From assembly GCF_030818015.1 (NCBI RefSeq), contig NZ_JAUSZX010000001.1, forward strand, positions 4,030,001 through 4,094,000: a DNA stretch of 64,000 nucleotides, written 5' to 3'. The translations under genes and the position numbers were made by a program. The stretch's first letter is position 1, and every line of letters begins with the position of its first letter. The stretch comes from Arthrobacter globiformis. GTDB lineage: Bacteria > Actinomycetota > Actinomycetes > Actinomycetales > Micrococcaceae. Positions 1 through 10,133 of this stretch are shown in pieces. The notes under the pieces were generated by a model. It saw only the letters and a list, made by a program, of their open reading frames with translations. It was not told the origin of the DNA and did not search any database.

Positions 1-1025
<1,025 letters not shown>

Positions 1026-1216
1026 ACACGAATCCTAAAACGACTCCGCGATCCATTTGGCGGCCGGCAGCGGACTGGGCTAACAGCCCGGTCCCGGAGA
1101 GTGGAGGTAAGACCACCGCCACCGGCCGGTTCAAGTCTCCGGCGCCGACCTTGGAAGAAGGATGGAGTTCCTTGGAAGGTCTCAGCGAACAGTGGTTTGC
1201 CATCCTGGCCCAAGGC

Positions 1217-2500
1217 CTAGGACGCCGCATCCAGGGTGATGTCCGCGGACTGTTCCTGGCCGTCGCGCTGGAAGGTGATCTTCACGGTGGATCCGGCGGC
1301 CTGCTCGCGCGCGGCGGCCGTCAGCTCGGAGGCGTCGGTGACGTTTCGCCCGGCCAGGGCAGTGACCACGTCGCCGGCCTGCAGCCCGGCCTTGTCCGCC
1401 GCGGATCCGGAGGTCACCGAGGCCACCTCTGCGCCGGCCGTGAAGTCCGACGACGACCCTGACGTTTTGTCCTGAACGGACAGTCCCAACTGGCCATGGC
1501 TCGCCTTGCCCGTGGAGATGATCTCCTCCGCCACGCGCTTCGCCTGGTTGATCGGGATGGAGAAGCCGACGCCGATGTTGCCGCTCTGGGTCGACGAGGA
1601 TGACGACGATCCCGCGGACGCGATGGCCACGTTGACGCCGATGATCTCACCCTGCGCGTTTACCAGGGCGCCGCCGGAGTTGCCCGGGTTGATGGCCGCG
1701 TCCGTCTGGATGACGTTGATGCTGATGGAGTCCTGTGCGGAGGCAGCAACACCGGACGGGGATCCGAACGGGTTCTGCGAAGATCCGTCCTGGGACGATG
1801 ATCCGTCGGAGGTGGCGGAGGATGCCGTCTCGATGGTGCGGTTAACGGCGGAGACGATGCCGTCCGTGACGGTGCCGCTAAGTCCCAGGGGTGCTCCGAT
1901 GGCGATGGCCGTGTCGCCGACGTTGACGGCGCCGGAGTCGCCGAGGGTTGCCGGAGTCAGGCCCTGGGCGTCGATCTTGATGACGGCCAGGTCGGAGAGC
2001 GGGTCGGTGCCTACGACGGTCGCTTTGTAGACCTGCCCGTCGCTGGTGCGGACCTCAACAGAAGCGTCCGCGGCCGCCCCGTCCAGGGTGACCACGTGCG
2101 TGTTGGTGAGGATGTGGCCCTCGGTGTCCAGGATGATGCCCGAGCCGGTGCCCCCGGAGCTGCCGGAGCTGACGCTGATGGTCACCACGCTGGGCGAGGC
2201 CTTGTGCGCGGCGGCCGTGACGGCGTTGACGCTTTCCGTGTTGTTGACGATGACCGGGCTGATGGCGGCCTGCGCCGTCGTGGGCATCTGCGCCGTAGCG
2301 TCGGGCCACAGGGCCGCAACCCCCGTGGCAGCCCCGCCGCCCAGGAGTCCGGCCGCCACGAGGCACGTGACGAAAACGGCGGGGCCAACCCGCTTCTTGT
2401 CCCGCGGCGCCGCCGGCGGGACAGGCGCATGCGGGACAGGCGCCGGCGGAACAGGGAAGGTCTCTTCAACAACAGAGGCGTGGCCGGTCTCCGTGTACAT
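1217..2500 (-). CDS. HtrA/DegP-like trypsin-family serine protease with PDZ domain
   Basis: A 427-residue membrane-anchored protease. A proline-rich cytoplasmic tail (1-35) is followed by one membrane segment (about 38-65) and then an extracytoplasmic trypsin-like domain. The catalytic triad is visible: His135 in 'LTNTHVV', Asp170 in 'DPLSDLAVI' and Ser275 in 'NPGNSGGAL'. A PDZ domain occupies about residues 330-427 ('KAGLQAGDVVTALAGRNV'). Length and order are those of actinobacterial HtrA-type S1C proteases, which degrade misfolded secreted proteins at the outer face of the membrane. A Ser-rich loop (about 226-260) interrupts the protease domain. No partner sensor gene is adjacent. Upstream lies a short intergenic region shared with no other start, so it is likely monocistronic. 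Confidence 0.9.
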   Translation of the reverse strand: MYTETGHASVVEETFPVPPAPVPHAPVPPAAPRDKKRVGPAVFVTCLVAAGLLGGGAATGVAALWPDATAQMPTTAQAAISPVIVNNTESVNAVTAAAHKASPSVVTISVSSGSSGGTGSGIILDTEGHILTNTHVVTLDGAAADASVEVRTSDGQVYKATVVGTDPLSDLAVIKIDAQGLTPATLGDSGAVNVGDTAIAIGAPLGLSGTVTDGIVSAVNRTIETASSATSDGSSSQDGSSQNPFGSPSGVAASAQDSISINVIQTDAAINPGNSGGALVNAQGEIIGVNVAIASAGSSSSSSTQSGNIGVGFSIPINQAKRVAEEIISTGKASHGQLGLSVQDKTSGSSSDFTAGAEVASVTSGSAADKAGLQAGDVVTALAGRNVTDASELTAAAREQAAGSTVKITFQRDGQEQSADITLDAAS

Positions 2501-2718
2501 TATGGCTCCTCAGGCGGTTCCGCTCCGACGGTTCCCGGAGCTTTCCCCCTAATCCTGTCCACCGGGGCTTTGGCCCTTCTGTCCCGACCCTGTGCTGATG
2601 CTGTGAAGGTTCCGTACTGCCGTCATGCTGGATATGCTTTTGCATTTGATCTCTCTGCCAGCGAACGCCCTGTGAACGTCACCCCACCGCTGTCAGTGGG
2701 CACTAACGCCCGGAAACG

Positions 2719-3543
2719 TCAGGCTGTCGCGACCGGCAGGTCGACGGCGTGCGCGTACTGTGACCAGCCACCCACGAACAGCCTGCCGCGGCCCAGTCCC
2801 AGATGCTCGAGGACCAGGAGGTTGTGGCAGGCGGTGACGCCGGAGCCGCAGTAGTTCACTGTCCGCTCCGCCGATTCGATGCCCGCCCGCTGGAAGTTCC
2901 CCAGCAGCTGGGCCTCGGACAGCAGCCGGCCCGACTGGTCCAGGCTCTTGCGGCACGGGACATTCTCCGCCCCGGGGATGTGTCCGGGCCGCGGGTCGAT
3001 GGGGTCATGCTGGCCCAGATACCGGTCGCGGTTGCGGGCATCGACCACCTGGAACTCAGGACTGGTGGCATCGATGATGTCCGCCAGCAGGTGGGCAGGC
3101 CAGGGGCGCTCGGTGAACGTGCGCGGTGCGGTGCGCGGTACCGCAGTTTCCAGTGGGCCCGCATAGGATGCGATGCCTCCGTCCAGGACGGCTGCGTGGT
3201 GGCCGGTGGCCCTGAGCATCCACACCAGGCGGGCCGCGATGACGCCGCCGGCGTCGTCGTACGCCACCACCACATCCGAGTCCCCGATGCCGCACTCCCG
3301 CATGCCTTCGGCAAACACCGCAGGATCCGGCAGCGGGTTCCGCCCCTCGTCTTGCGAGGCCGGCCCGGACAACCATCGGTCCAGGTCCACGAACACGGCG
3401 CCGGGCAGATGGCCCTGTTCGTAGGCATCCTGGCCGGAGGCCCCGTCGAGGTACCAGCGTGTGTCCGCCAGCACGATCCGCCGCTGCTGCCCGGCGCACC
3501 AGGCGAGATCGACGAACGGAGGGATCAGGGGGTTCTCTTCCAT
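2719..3543 (-). CDS. Two-domain sulfurtransferase (rhodanese / 3-mercaptopyruvate sulfurtransferase)
   Basis: 274 residues, the normal length for a tandem-rhodanese sulfurtransferase. The N-terminal domain (about 10-130) is the inactive half, with 'DTRWYLDG' and 'VVAYDDAGG'. The C-terminal domain (about 150-270) carries the active-site loop 'YCGSGVTACHN' with the nucleophilic Cys. The CGSGVTA form is that of 3-mercaptopyruvate sulfurtransferases, whereas thiosulfate rhodaneses usually have CRKGVTA. The enzyme would transfer sulfur from 3-mercaptopyruvate to cyanide or thiols in the cytosol. It is a single gene facing the HtrA gene in the same direction but separated by over 200 bp. Confidence 0.9.
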   Translation of the reverse strand: MEENPLIPPFVDLAWCAGQQRRIVLADTRWYLDGASGQDAYEQGHLPGAVFVDLDRWLSGPASQDEGRNPLPDPAVFAEGMRECGIGDSDVVVAYDDAGGVIAARLVWMLRATGHHAAVLDGGIASYAGPLETAVPRTAPRTFTERPWPAHLLADIIDATSPEFQVVDARNRDRYLGQHDPIDPRPGHIPGAENVPCRKSLDQSGRLLSEAQLLGNFQRAGIESAERTVNYCGSGVTACHNLLVLEHLGLGRGRLFVGGWSQYAHAVDLPVATA

Positions 3544-4017
3544 GAGCCCAGCCTAAGTCCCTATCTTGTTTTGAGACAGCCGTTTCAGTATGCGGACGGG
3601 GCCACCCCTGTACGTTCACGCTCGGTGGCCAACGGCGATTGGCCACAAGTGCACGCTCGCTACCGCAGGGCCGGATTTCTTCTGTCTCGCAGTACTGAGT
3701 ACTTAGGTAGCGGCTGGTAATTAAACTCGAGTAGTCGGTACGGATGATTTCACGAGCGGGCCGTCCTAGCGTGGTTCTAGTGCTTCCCATACTGCTTTCA
3801 CGGTACGAGATGCAAGATTGGCCCCGCGTACTGGGTGTCGCAAGGCGCACATTATTGTCGCCCGGCCCTTCTCCTAACGCATACTGACGGCGGAGGTGCG
3901 TTTTGACTGCTTGGCCGGGTTTCTGTGTTCCCATATTGCTTGCCGCTTGAACGGGAGCAGAGCCTTGATGCTTCCGGCTGCGAATCCGGCCTAATTAACT
4001 CCGCGTAAGGAGTGGCA
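3544..4017. other. Intergenic region with a double AGTACT palindrome
   Basis: Divergent promoter region between the sulfurtransferase and the acyltransferase-cupin genes; no convincing ORF. At 3691-3703 two AGTACT palindromes flank a single G, a possible operator-like site. I cannot place -35/-10 boxes with confidence. Confidence 0.4.
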
Positions 4018-5673
4018 GTGCCAGCAAGTACGTCTCCGCAAGGGGTAACGGTGGAAAAGGCATCGCCCGCCACCGGATCCCGCCCAGCTCCTGCCGCCCC
4101 GGCACGTACTTCCTCCAGGGACCGATACCTGGATCTGCTGCGTGCGATCGCCTTGGTCCGAGTTGTCGCCTATCATTCGTTCGCTAGCGCGGTCTGGTTG
4201 AGCGTGGCTTTTCCATCGATGGGCGTGATGTTCGCACTCGCAGGTTCCCTGATGGCGCGCTCCCTTGAACGCCCCGCATTGGGAGTCCTCAGAAGTCGTA
4301 CCCGGCGGCTGTTGCTGCCGCTGTGGGTATACAGCGCAACGGTCTTGGTCTTACTCCTCTGGCAGGGTTGGAACCCGTTAGTTCGCGTCGGCGGCTCCTG
4401 GCTCCAAACCCTCCTGTGGTTCGTCCCTCTAGGGGATCCGCCGTTCCCGCCAAACATCGGCTCCGATGCCGGTCTCGTCGAATCCTCCTGGGCGTTTCAG
4501 GCTGAAGAGGGATTGTGGTACATCCGGGCATATTTCTGGTTCATGCTGTTGTCTCCACTGCTACTCAAAGCCTTCCATCGGCTGCCGTGGGCAACGCTGC
4601 TGGCGCCTCTCGGCATCATGGCAATTCTCAGCATGGGATTTATCCCGCTCCCGAACTGGGGAAACAGCGGCATTACCGACTTCGCCACCTACGGTTCCTG
4701 TTGGGTCCTCGGCTTCGCCCATTACAACGGCCTGCTGCTCGGGATGTCCCGACGGGTGGTTTTCACCGCGGGAATCGTCCTCATGGCGCTGGGTCTGGTG
4801 TGGGCCGCCAACCACCTCGATGAGAACGGATGGGACCTAAACAACATCCCTCTTGCCCAGGCCCTGTGGTCCCTGGGCTTCTGCGCGATGCTGCTCCGGA
4901 TCTCACCATCGTGGCGGGCCCTGCCCAGACAGATCCGGTTTCTGGACAAGGCCGTCACCCTCATTAACAACCGGGCCATCACGATCTATCTCTGGCACAA
5001 CCTGTTGCTCGTGGTCACCGTGGTCGTGATCAACCGACTCTACGAACTGGACGCCGTCGCCGCCGCCATTCCCTGGATTCTAGACAGCGAGTGGACACAG
5101 TTCTTCGCTGTCTGGCTGGTGCTCGCCATTATGTTCCTCACCATCGGCTGGGTCGAAGACATAGCCGCCGAACGCTCACCACAGTTATGGCCCACCGGCT
5201 CCCCTCAGAGGCCTCCGGCCATTGCCCGGAGCTTCTTCAGAAGCCAGTGGAAGCCGCATTTTCATGGCCAGACCGCAGATTCCAGGCATCTCCCGGCCGA
5301 AGGCGAACACCCCGCCGGGTCCCCGGGTATCGACGAAGCACCGATCACCAGCGGCGACCTAACAGTCACAGCGTTGGGGCACCAACCCGGCCCGGTCTAC
5401 GTATATAAATGCACACTGCAGGCGGGACCGGACGCTCTCCGGCCGGAACCACGGGCCCACGAGGGACGCGACTGGATCCATGTCCTGAACGGGCGCCTCC
5501 GCGTAGTGCTCGGCGATCAAGACATGATCCTCACCTCGGGCCAATCTGTAGAAATAGACGGGAAGACGCCCCACTGGTTTGGTCGCCAGGGGACTAACCC
5601 GGTTGAGTACGTACAAATCTGCGGAGAACACGGCAAAACCGTCCACTTCAGCACACGCGCCACCCGAGTGTGA
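4018..5673 (+). CDS. Membrane acyltransferase 3 fused to a C-terminal XRE-type cupin
   Basis: About 551 residues. Residues about 30-390 are an OafA/IcaC-like acyltransferase 3: a helix-1 'RYLDLLRAIALVRVVAYH' with the conserved His, then about ten hydrophobic segments and a late 'NRAITIYLWHN' motif. A low-complexity linker (about 390-445) leads to a cupin (about 450-551) with 'PRAHEGRDWIHVLNGRLRV', 'SGQSVEIDGKTPHWF' and 'YVQICG'. That cupin form is typical of actinobacterial XRE-cupin regulators, but there is no helix-turn-helix here. The family transfers acyl groups to extracellular glycans; a cupin on it is unusual and may sense a small ligand. Start: a GTG at 4012 lies inside the AAGGAG ribosome site, so GTG 4018 is preferred; GTG 4051 with its own AAGGGG is possible. 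A lipoprotein gene follows after 13 bp. Confidence 0.85.
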   Translation: MPASTSPQGVTVEKASPATGSRPAPAAPARTSSRDRYLDLLRAIALVRVVAYHSFASAVWLSVAFPSMGVMFALAGSLMARSLERPALGVLRSRTRRLLLPLWVYSATVLVLLLWQGWNPLVRVGGSWLQTLLWFVPLGDPPFPPNIGSDAGLVESSWAFQAEEGLWYIRAYFWFMLLSPLLLKAFHRLPWATLLAPLGIMAILSMGFIPLPNWGNSGITDFATYGSCWVLGFAHYNGLLLGMSRRVVFTAGIVLMALGLVWAANHLDENGWDLNNIPLAQALWSLGFCAMLLRISPSWRALPRQIRFLDKAVTLINNRAITIYLWHNLLLVVTVVVINRLYELDAVAAAIPWILDSEWTQFFAVWLVLAIMFLTIGWVEDIAAERSPQLWPTGSPQRPPAIARSFFRSQWKPHFHGQTADSRHLPAEGEHPAGSPGIDEAPITSGDLTVTALGHQPGPVYVYKCTLQAGPDALRPEPRAHEGRDWIHVLNGRLRVVLGDQDMILTSGQSVEIDGKTPHWFGRQGTNPVEYVQICGEHGKTVHFSTRATRV

Positions 5674-5686
5674 GAGGTAGAACCTG

Positions 5687-6229
5687 TTGAAGCAGCCTGT
5701 TGCTCTCCTTGCCACCACCGCCCTACTTCTATCCGGCTGCACGTCCGCGTCTCCGGAAACAACTCCGACCCACCAACCAGTGGACCACGCAAAACAGACG
5801 CCAACGCCGCCGCACCACCCGCGTCTGGCTGCCTCGGCTGATCAATTAGCGAGCATCATTAGCAACAACGAACAAGCATGGCGTGACTATGAAGCGAACA
5901 TAGACTCATGTACCAAAGCCGGAGAAGGGGTCACACCTGACGACTACATACGAGCCATGGGGTGCATCAAGAACGCCCAAAATGCTTCAAATCTCGCCCG
6001 CAGTGCCACCGATGCGATCCTTGCGCTCGGGCCCCCGCCCCCAGAGCTCACGGTATTGGTCACTGAGACACTCAATGCCCTCGCACCACTTAGCAAGTCC
6101 AATGCCGCAACCTCCTGCCAGGACGCCACTAGCGACCGCTGTGCCAAGGCCGTGGACCAAATTGACGAGACAGCGCCAACACTCGTCGAAGTGCTGGACC
6201 AGTGGACGCCTTATGAGCAACTGAAATGA
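5687..6229 (+). CDS. Small secreted lipoprotein, unknown function
   Basis: 180 residues starting at a TTG with a GAGAGG ribosome site 7-8 bp upstream. The N-terminus is a lipoprotein signal ending in the lipobox 'LLSGC' (Cys at about residue 18), followed by a Thr/Pro-rich spacer. The mature part (about 45-180) looks helical and holds four further Cys ('DSCTKAG', 'MGCIK', 'SCQDATSDRC') that could pair. I do not recognise the family. It lies 13 bp after the acyltransferase-cupin gene and is surely cotranscribed, so a role in the same polysaccharide or envelope process is likely. It converges on the deacetylase/synthase gene. Confidence 0.7.
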   Translation: MKQPVALLATTALLLSGCTSASPETTPTHQPVDHAKQTPTPPHHPRLAASADQLASIISNNEQAWRDYEANIDSCTKAGEGVTPDDYIRAMGCIKNAQNASNLARSATDAILALGPPPPELTVLVTETLNALAPLSKSNAATSCQDATSDRCAKAVDQIDETAPTLVEVLDQWTPYEQLK

Positions 6230-6274
6230 TGCAGCGGCTGCAAGGCCGATGAGCACCGTAAGCCTATAGGTGCG

Positions 6275-8653
6275 TCATGCGGCAGAGGTACGTGGGTCCT
6301 GGCCCGTTACAAAGGCGGGGACCGTGACGGTCACGCCGTCCGATTCCGTGGCGACGCCGTCCGATTCGGTGGCGACGGAGAGCTGGACGCTGTTGGTGCG
6401 CTCTGGCCTGTACCAGCCGACGACGCGCCCTCGCAGGGCCTGCAGCGTCGCCCCAAAAATTACGTACGCGCGGAGGGGTTCGTAGATCAGCCGGTACATG
6501 GGGACCATGAGCAGATGGCTGGGATCTTCCCGCACCATGATGACAGCCACGGTCGAGATGATCAGGTGGGTCCCCGCGACGAAGACCGCAAATAAGGCGA
6601 TGGCCTGCCATTCGCCGTGGGAAAGATTGATGGCTGCGACAACGATCGTCATGGGCATGAATAGCAAAGGGACGAGTACTGAGAGCACGGCGTAGGGCAG
6701 GGTGAGGAGTCCCAGTGCGCCGTAGCGGGGATTGAAGATCATGCCGCGGTGCTTGTAGATGGTCTGGATATTGCCATAGGTCCAGCGGAGCCGCTGCTTG
6801 GCCAATCCTGTTACGGTCATGGGAGCTTCGGTCCAGGCCACCGCCTTGTTCTCCTGGACAATCCGGTAGCCGAGCTGTTGCAGGGACAGCGTCAAGTCGG
6901 CGTCTTCGGCGAGCGTGTCGGTCGAGTAGCCGCCTGCCCGGATCAGCGCTTCTCTTCTCCAGGCAGCACAAGCGCCCGGAACAATAGAGATTGCTCCCAT
7001 GAGCCCTTCGGCCATGCGGGTGACGCAGATGCCGGAGAGGTATTCCAGGCTTTGCCAAGCAGTGAGGAAGCTCCGCCTGTTGCCGACCTTGACATGGCCA
7101 GCAACGGCGCCCAGCTTTTTGCCGCCGTCGTCTACACAGAAATGGCGCGCGAACATCCGGATGGTCTGTCGTTCGAAGAGGGTGTCGCCGTCCAGAGTGA
7201 CTACCACCTCCCCTTGCGAGTGAAAAATGCCGTTATTACTGGCCTCGGATTTGCCCCGGTTGGGCTGGTCCAGCACGCGTAGCTGTGGCCAGGTCCTGGC
7301 GTAGTCTCTGAGGACGGCCAGAGTGTTGTCTGTGGATCCGTCATTGACAGCAATGACCTCGAAGCGGGGGTAATTACTGACTTGGAGGGCGGCCAGGGTC
7401 TTTTCTACGACTCGCTCTTCGTTGTACACGGGCAGTACTACGCTGACGAACGGCCAGTCCTGCTCCGGGATGGCGTCCCAACGGCGACGCTTTTGGCGGC
7501 GGTTGTTGATTAATGCCAGGACGACGTAGAGGAAGGTCAGGACGGTCAGGGAGCCGATGCCGAACCAGAACAACCATGTGATCACTACATTGGGGGTCAC
7601 AAGCGCGCTCGTGTAGGTGGCCAGCGTCAAATGATCGTCCACACTGGGCGTGATTCGCTGCGGTACATACTCATTGGGCAGAAGTGGCTGGACGGTGCTG
7701 AAGGTATAGCCTTGTGCCTTTGCCCGAGGGATCAGGGTCTTGAGCATGTTGATCGTCGCGGTACGGTCACCACCAGCGTCGTGTACCAGGACGACGTGTC
7801 CCTTGCCGTCGAGTTCAGGCACCGGCACTGGTTCTCCCTGCGGGTGGTCCCAGTCGCGAGTGTCCAAGTCCATATTGATGTGGAGGAAGCCCAGTTGCTG
7901 GGCTTGGAGGAGGGCCAGCGTGTTGTTTTCGGGGTCCCCGGAGGGGATGCGGAACAGCCTGGTGGCGTAGTTGTCAGTTGCGCGCATGACCCGGTCGGCT
8001 CCGATGATTGCTTCCCGGTTATACGCGTCGTCGTGCGCCCAGAAGTCGGAGTGGAACATGGTGTGGTTGCCCACCATATGGCCCTCACGGATTATCCGTT
8101 TGAAGACGTCGGGGTTCTTGACGATGTTTCTCCCGACCGTGAAGAAGGTTGCCGGCACGCCTTCCTTCGAGAGCAGGTCCAGGACTTCTGGTGTGAAGCG
8201 TGCATCGGGCCCGTCGTCGAAGGTCAGCATCAGCTGACGGTCTGCAGGATGGCCGTAGCTGTCGATGACATACGTGTGAGTCCCGATGAGCTCCTTTTCG
8301 TCAGCGTCGGCCTCCCGGTACACGGTGTCGCTGAAGGGATCTTTGAGCAGAACCTTGTTACCGGCGCGCTGAACGAGCGCTATCCGGTCGAAGACGAAAT
8401 CCGTGTCACGGCCCAGAGTCGGAATGTTGTTCTGGTCGCCGGTGGCCAGGAGCTTGCGCGGGTACTCGGGGGATTGGTTCAGTTGCCCCTTCCACAGCGG
8501 GGCCGTGGCCCCCGGCAGGATCCCAACGACGGACAATATGGCGGTCAGGATAGCTGCCAGCAGGCTGTACAGGATTCGTCGCCAGCGTTTGCCGCTGGGA
8601 TCGAAGAAGACTGGCGCGGAGGCATGCGGCGGTTTTGAACTCGGCTGTGACAT
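6275..8653 (-). CDS. Fused NodB polysaccharide deacetylase / family 2 processive glycosyltransferase
   Basis: About 792 residues from ATG 8653; an open extension to 8797 has no family-like sequence and is left out. One membrane segment (about 27-48) is followed by an extracytoplasmic NodB domain (about 135-330) with the metal/base motif 'TFDDGPD' (144-150) and 'NHTMFHSD'. A second membrane segment precedes a cytosolic GT2 domain with 'VVLPVYNEE', 'LDGDT' (DxD), 'EDADLTL' and 'KQRLRWTYG' (the Q-R-W motif of processive synthases). Three or more membrane helices close the protein. This is IcaA/PgaC-like synthesis plus IcaB-like deacetylation in one chain, so the product may be a partly de-N-acetylated poly-GlcNAc-type polymer. 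The cytosolic tail has a 7-residue tandem duplication. Confidence 0.92.
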   Translation of the reverse strand: MSQPSSKPPHASAPVFFDPSGKRWRRILYSLLAAILTAILSVVGILPGATAPLWKGQLNQSPEYPRKLLATGDQNNIPTLGRDTDFVFDRIALVQRAGNKVLLKDPFSDTVYREADADEKELIGTHTYVIDSYGHPADRQLMLTFDDGPDARFTPEVLDLLSKEGVPATFFTVGRNIVKNPDVFKRIIREGHMVGNHTMFHSDFWAHDDAYNREAIIGADRVMRATDNYATRLFRIPSGDPENNTLALLQAQQLGFLHINMDLDTRDWDHPQGEPVPVPELDGKGHVVLVHDAGGDRTATINMLKTLIPRAKAQGYTFSTVQPLLPNEYVPQRITPSVDDHLTLATYTSALVTPNVVITWLFWFGIGSLTVLTFLYVVLALINNRRQKRRRWDAIPEQDWPFVSVVLPVYNEERVVEKTLAALQVSNYPRFEVIAVNDGSTDNTLAVLRDYARTWPQLRVLDQPNRGKSEASNNGIFHSQGEVVVTLDGDTLFERQTIRMFARHFCVDDGGKKLGAVAGHVKVGNRRSFLTAWQSLEYLSGICVTRMAEGLMGAISIVPGACAAWRREALIRAGGYSTDTLAEDADLTLSLQQLGYRIVQENKAVAWTEAPMTVTGLAKQRLRWTYGNIQTIYKHRGMIFNPRYGALGLLTLPYAVLSVLVPLLFMPMTIVVAAINLSHGEWQAIALFAVFVAGTHLIISTVAVIMVREDPSHLLMVPMYRLIYEPLRAYVIFGATLQALRGRVVGWYRPERTNSVQLSVATESDGVATESDGVTVTVPAFVTGQDPRTSAA
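6333..6374 (-). repeat. 21-bp tandem duplication in the synthase C-terminal tail
   Basis: Two adjacent 21-bp units, differing at one base, encode ATESDGV twice just before the end of the synthase. Such a unit can expand or contract in frame. Confidence 0.85.
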
Positions 8654-9031
8654 GCGCGTACTCAACCCAACTAAAGAGTTCCGGTATGAGACTTCCGGTA
8701 TTTCAGTTCCCGTTGGGCCGCCCAGCCTCGGCCATGGTCCCGACTTCTGTCGGTTTCTGTGTATTTCGACCCTATGAATCCGGGGGCGGGAGCGCACGAG
8801 TGGTGACTACTCGAATCCTTTGCCCGACTGGTACTTGCCTACACAGCTTCGCTACGTTCTCCGGAGCAGAGGAGTGGGCCATTTGCCGCCGGATCTTAGC
8901 CTGCGAGTTTCCTGTCAGTTGTCCCGCCTCTCTTGGTGGGGTCCGCGCTGAGGCGTATTTTCGAAATAGAGACCATCCCCTTGTTTGATTCGGCGAGACG
9001 GGACGGCCTCAGTAGTCGGAAGAGGCCGAAA
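8654..9031. other. Divergent promoter region, synthase / TRAP-like lipoprotein
   Basis: No independent gene is supported. The segment carries both promoters and unlikely N-terminal extensions of both flanking frames. ACTACTCGAAT near 8812 resembles a GAGTACTCGAAT stretch near 14380; otherwise I see nothing specific. Confidence 0.4.
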
Positions 9032-10102
9032 ATGTCCCATTTGCGTGGTGCGGCAGTGGCGGCGATTGTCGTCCTTCTTGCGGCGTCCGGATGCCAAGTG
9101 CAGAGTGACCGGCAGAAGCAGGATGAGGCGACAGTCCTGACCATGGCGACCGCGGCAGGACCGGAAAGCCGCGCCGCCAGCCAAATTCAAGAGTTCGCTC
9201 GCCACGTCGCCACGCTGTCCTCCGGCGACTTCCGCATCGAGCCCATGCTGAAGGCTGCCGCTGAGGAAGCAGACGCCTGGAATCAGGCGGTCGCGCAGTC
9301 GACCGAGGGTGGCGACTTCGACATGGCCCTTATTCCCACCCGGACTTGGGCGTCCGAAGGCATACCATCCTTCGATGCGCTGTCCGCTCCGTTCCTCATC
9401 GCTTCGGATGAACTCGTCAGCCGCGTGGTCTCGCCGGATATCGCCAGCGGGATGCTGGACGACCTGAAACAGATTGGAGTCACCGGGCTCGCGCTCCTTC
9501 CTGACTCGCAGCGGAGGCTGTTTTCCTTCACCGGACCGGTTTTCACGCCAGCCGATCTGGCAGGGAAGGTGGTACGTGCGCCCCGGTCCGCGACCACGTA
9601 CGCAACGCTGAGCTCACTGGGAGCCATGCCCCGGGCTTTGACAGGAGACCTGTTCGCCGAAGCATTGGCAAGCGGCACAGTGCAGGCAGCGGAATCCTCC
9701 TTCGCCCGGGCAGAGTCCTTTCCCAGAGGAACAACAACTACCGGCAACCTGCCGCTGTACCCGAAAATCAATACCTTGGTCGTCAATACCGTAACGTTCG
9801 GCCGCCTCACCGCAAATGAGCAACGAATCCTGAAGGAAGCTGCCTCGCGGACCCGGGAGGCAGCCGCAGGAGCCATGCATACCGCAGCCGAAGCCTCGGC
9901 CTACTGCCAGAAAGGCGGAACAATCGTGAACGCCACGGAACAGCAGGTGGCAGCCTTCGTGGCCGCCGTGGGCCCCGTGTACGCCCAGCTTGCAAAGGAC
10001 CCCAGCGCGAGGGCCCTTATCGAAGAAGTCCGCACATTCAGCCGGGCCTCCAAGCCGGATCCGATCGCCGCGTGTGGTCCCGGGGGCCATACCAGCCGCT
10101 AA
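9032..10102 (+). CDS. TRAP-type (DctP-like) solute-binding lipoprotein
   Basis: About 356 residues from ATG 9032, chosen because a GGAAGAGG ribosome site sits 6 bp upstream; an earlier in-frame GTG gives a non-signal-like N-terminus. A lipoprotein signal ends in 'LLAASGC'. The mature part follows the DctP fold: 'ESRAASQIQEFARHVATL', the central 'FDALSAPFLI', and 'VFTPADLAGKVVRAPRS', where the family's substrate-binding Arg lies ('LAGKVVRAP'). DctP proteins bind organic acids or sugar acids for TRAP permeases, but no DctQ/DctM genes are present here. Together with the following glycosidase gene it suggests binding of a sugar or oligosaccharide at the surface rather than classical transport. 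Confidence 0.8.
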   Translation: MSHLRGAAVAAIVVLLAASGCQVQSDRQKQDEATVLTMATAAGPESRAASQIQEFARHVATLSSGDFRIEPMLKAAAEEADAWNQAVAQSTEGGDFDMALIPTRTWASEGIPSFDALSAPFLIASDELVSRVVSPDIASGMLDDLKQIGVTGLALLPDSQRRLFSFTGPVFTPADLAGKVVRAPRSATTYATLSSLGAMPRALTGDLFAEALASGTVQAAESSFARAESFPRGTTTTGNLPLYPKINTLVVNTVTFGRLTANEQRILKEAASRTREAAAGAMHTAAEASAYCQKGGTIVNATEQQVAAFVAAVGPVYAQLAKDPSARALIEEVRTFSRASKPDPIAACGPGGHTSR

Positions 10103-10133
10103 AATAGGCCCAACGTCTATTGACGGAGGCATA

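Noticed and set aside
2683..2700. Short CCCAC/GTGGG hairpin after the sulfurtransferase gene
   Set aside because: Only 5 bp of stem and no T-run; too weak to call a terminator.
8654..8797. 48-residue N-terminal extension of the deacetylase/synthase
   Set aside because: Arg-rich, unlike the family, no ribosome site at its GTG; ATG 8653 gives a normal anchor.
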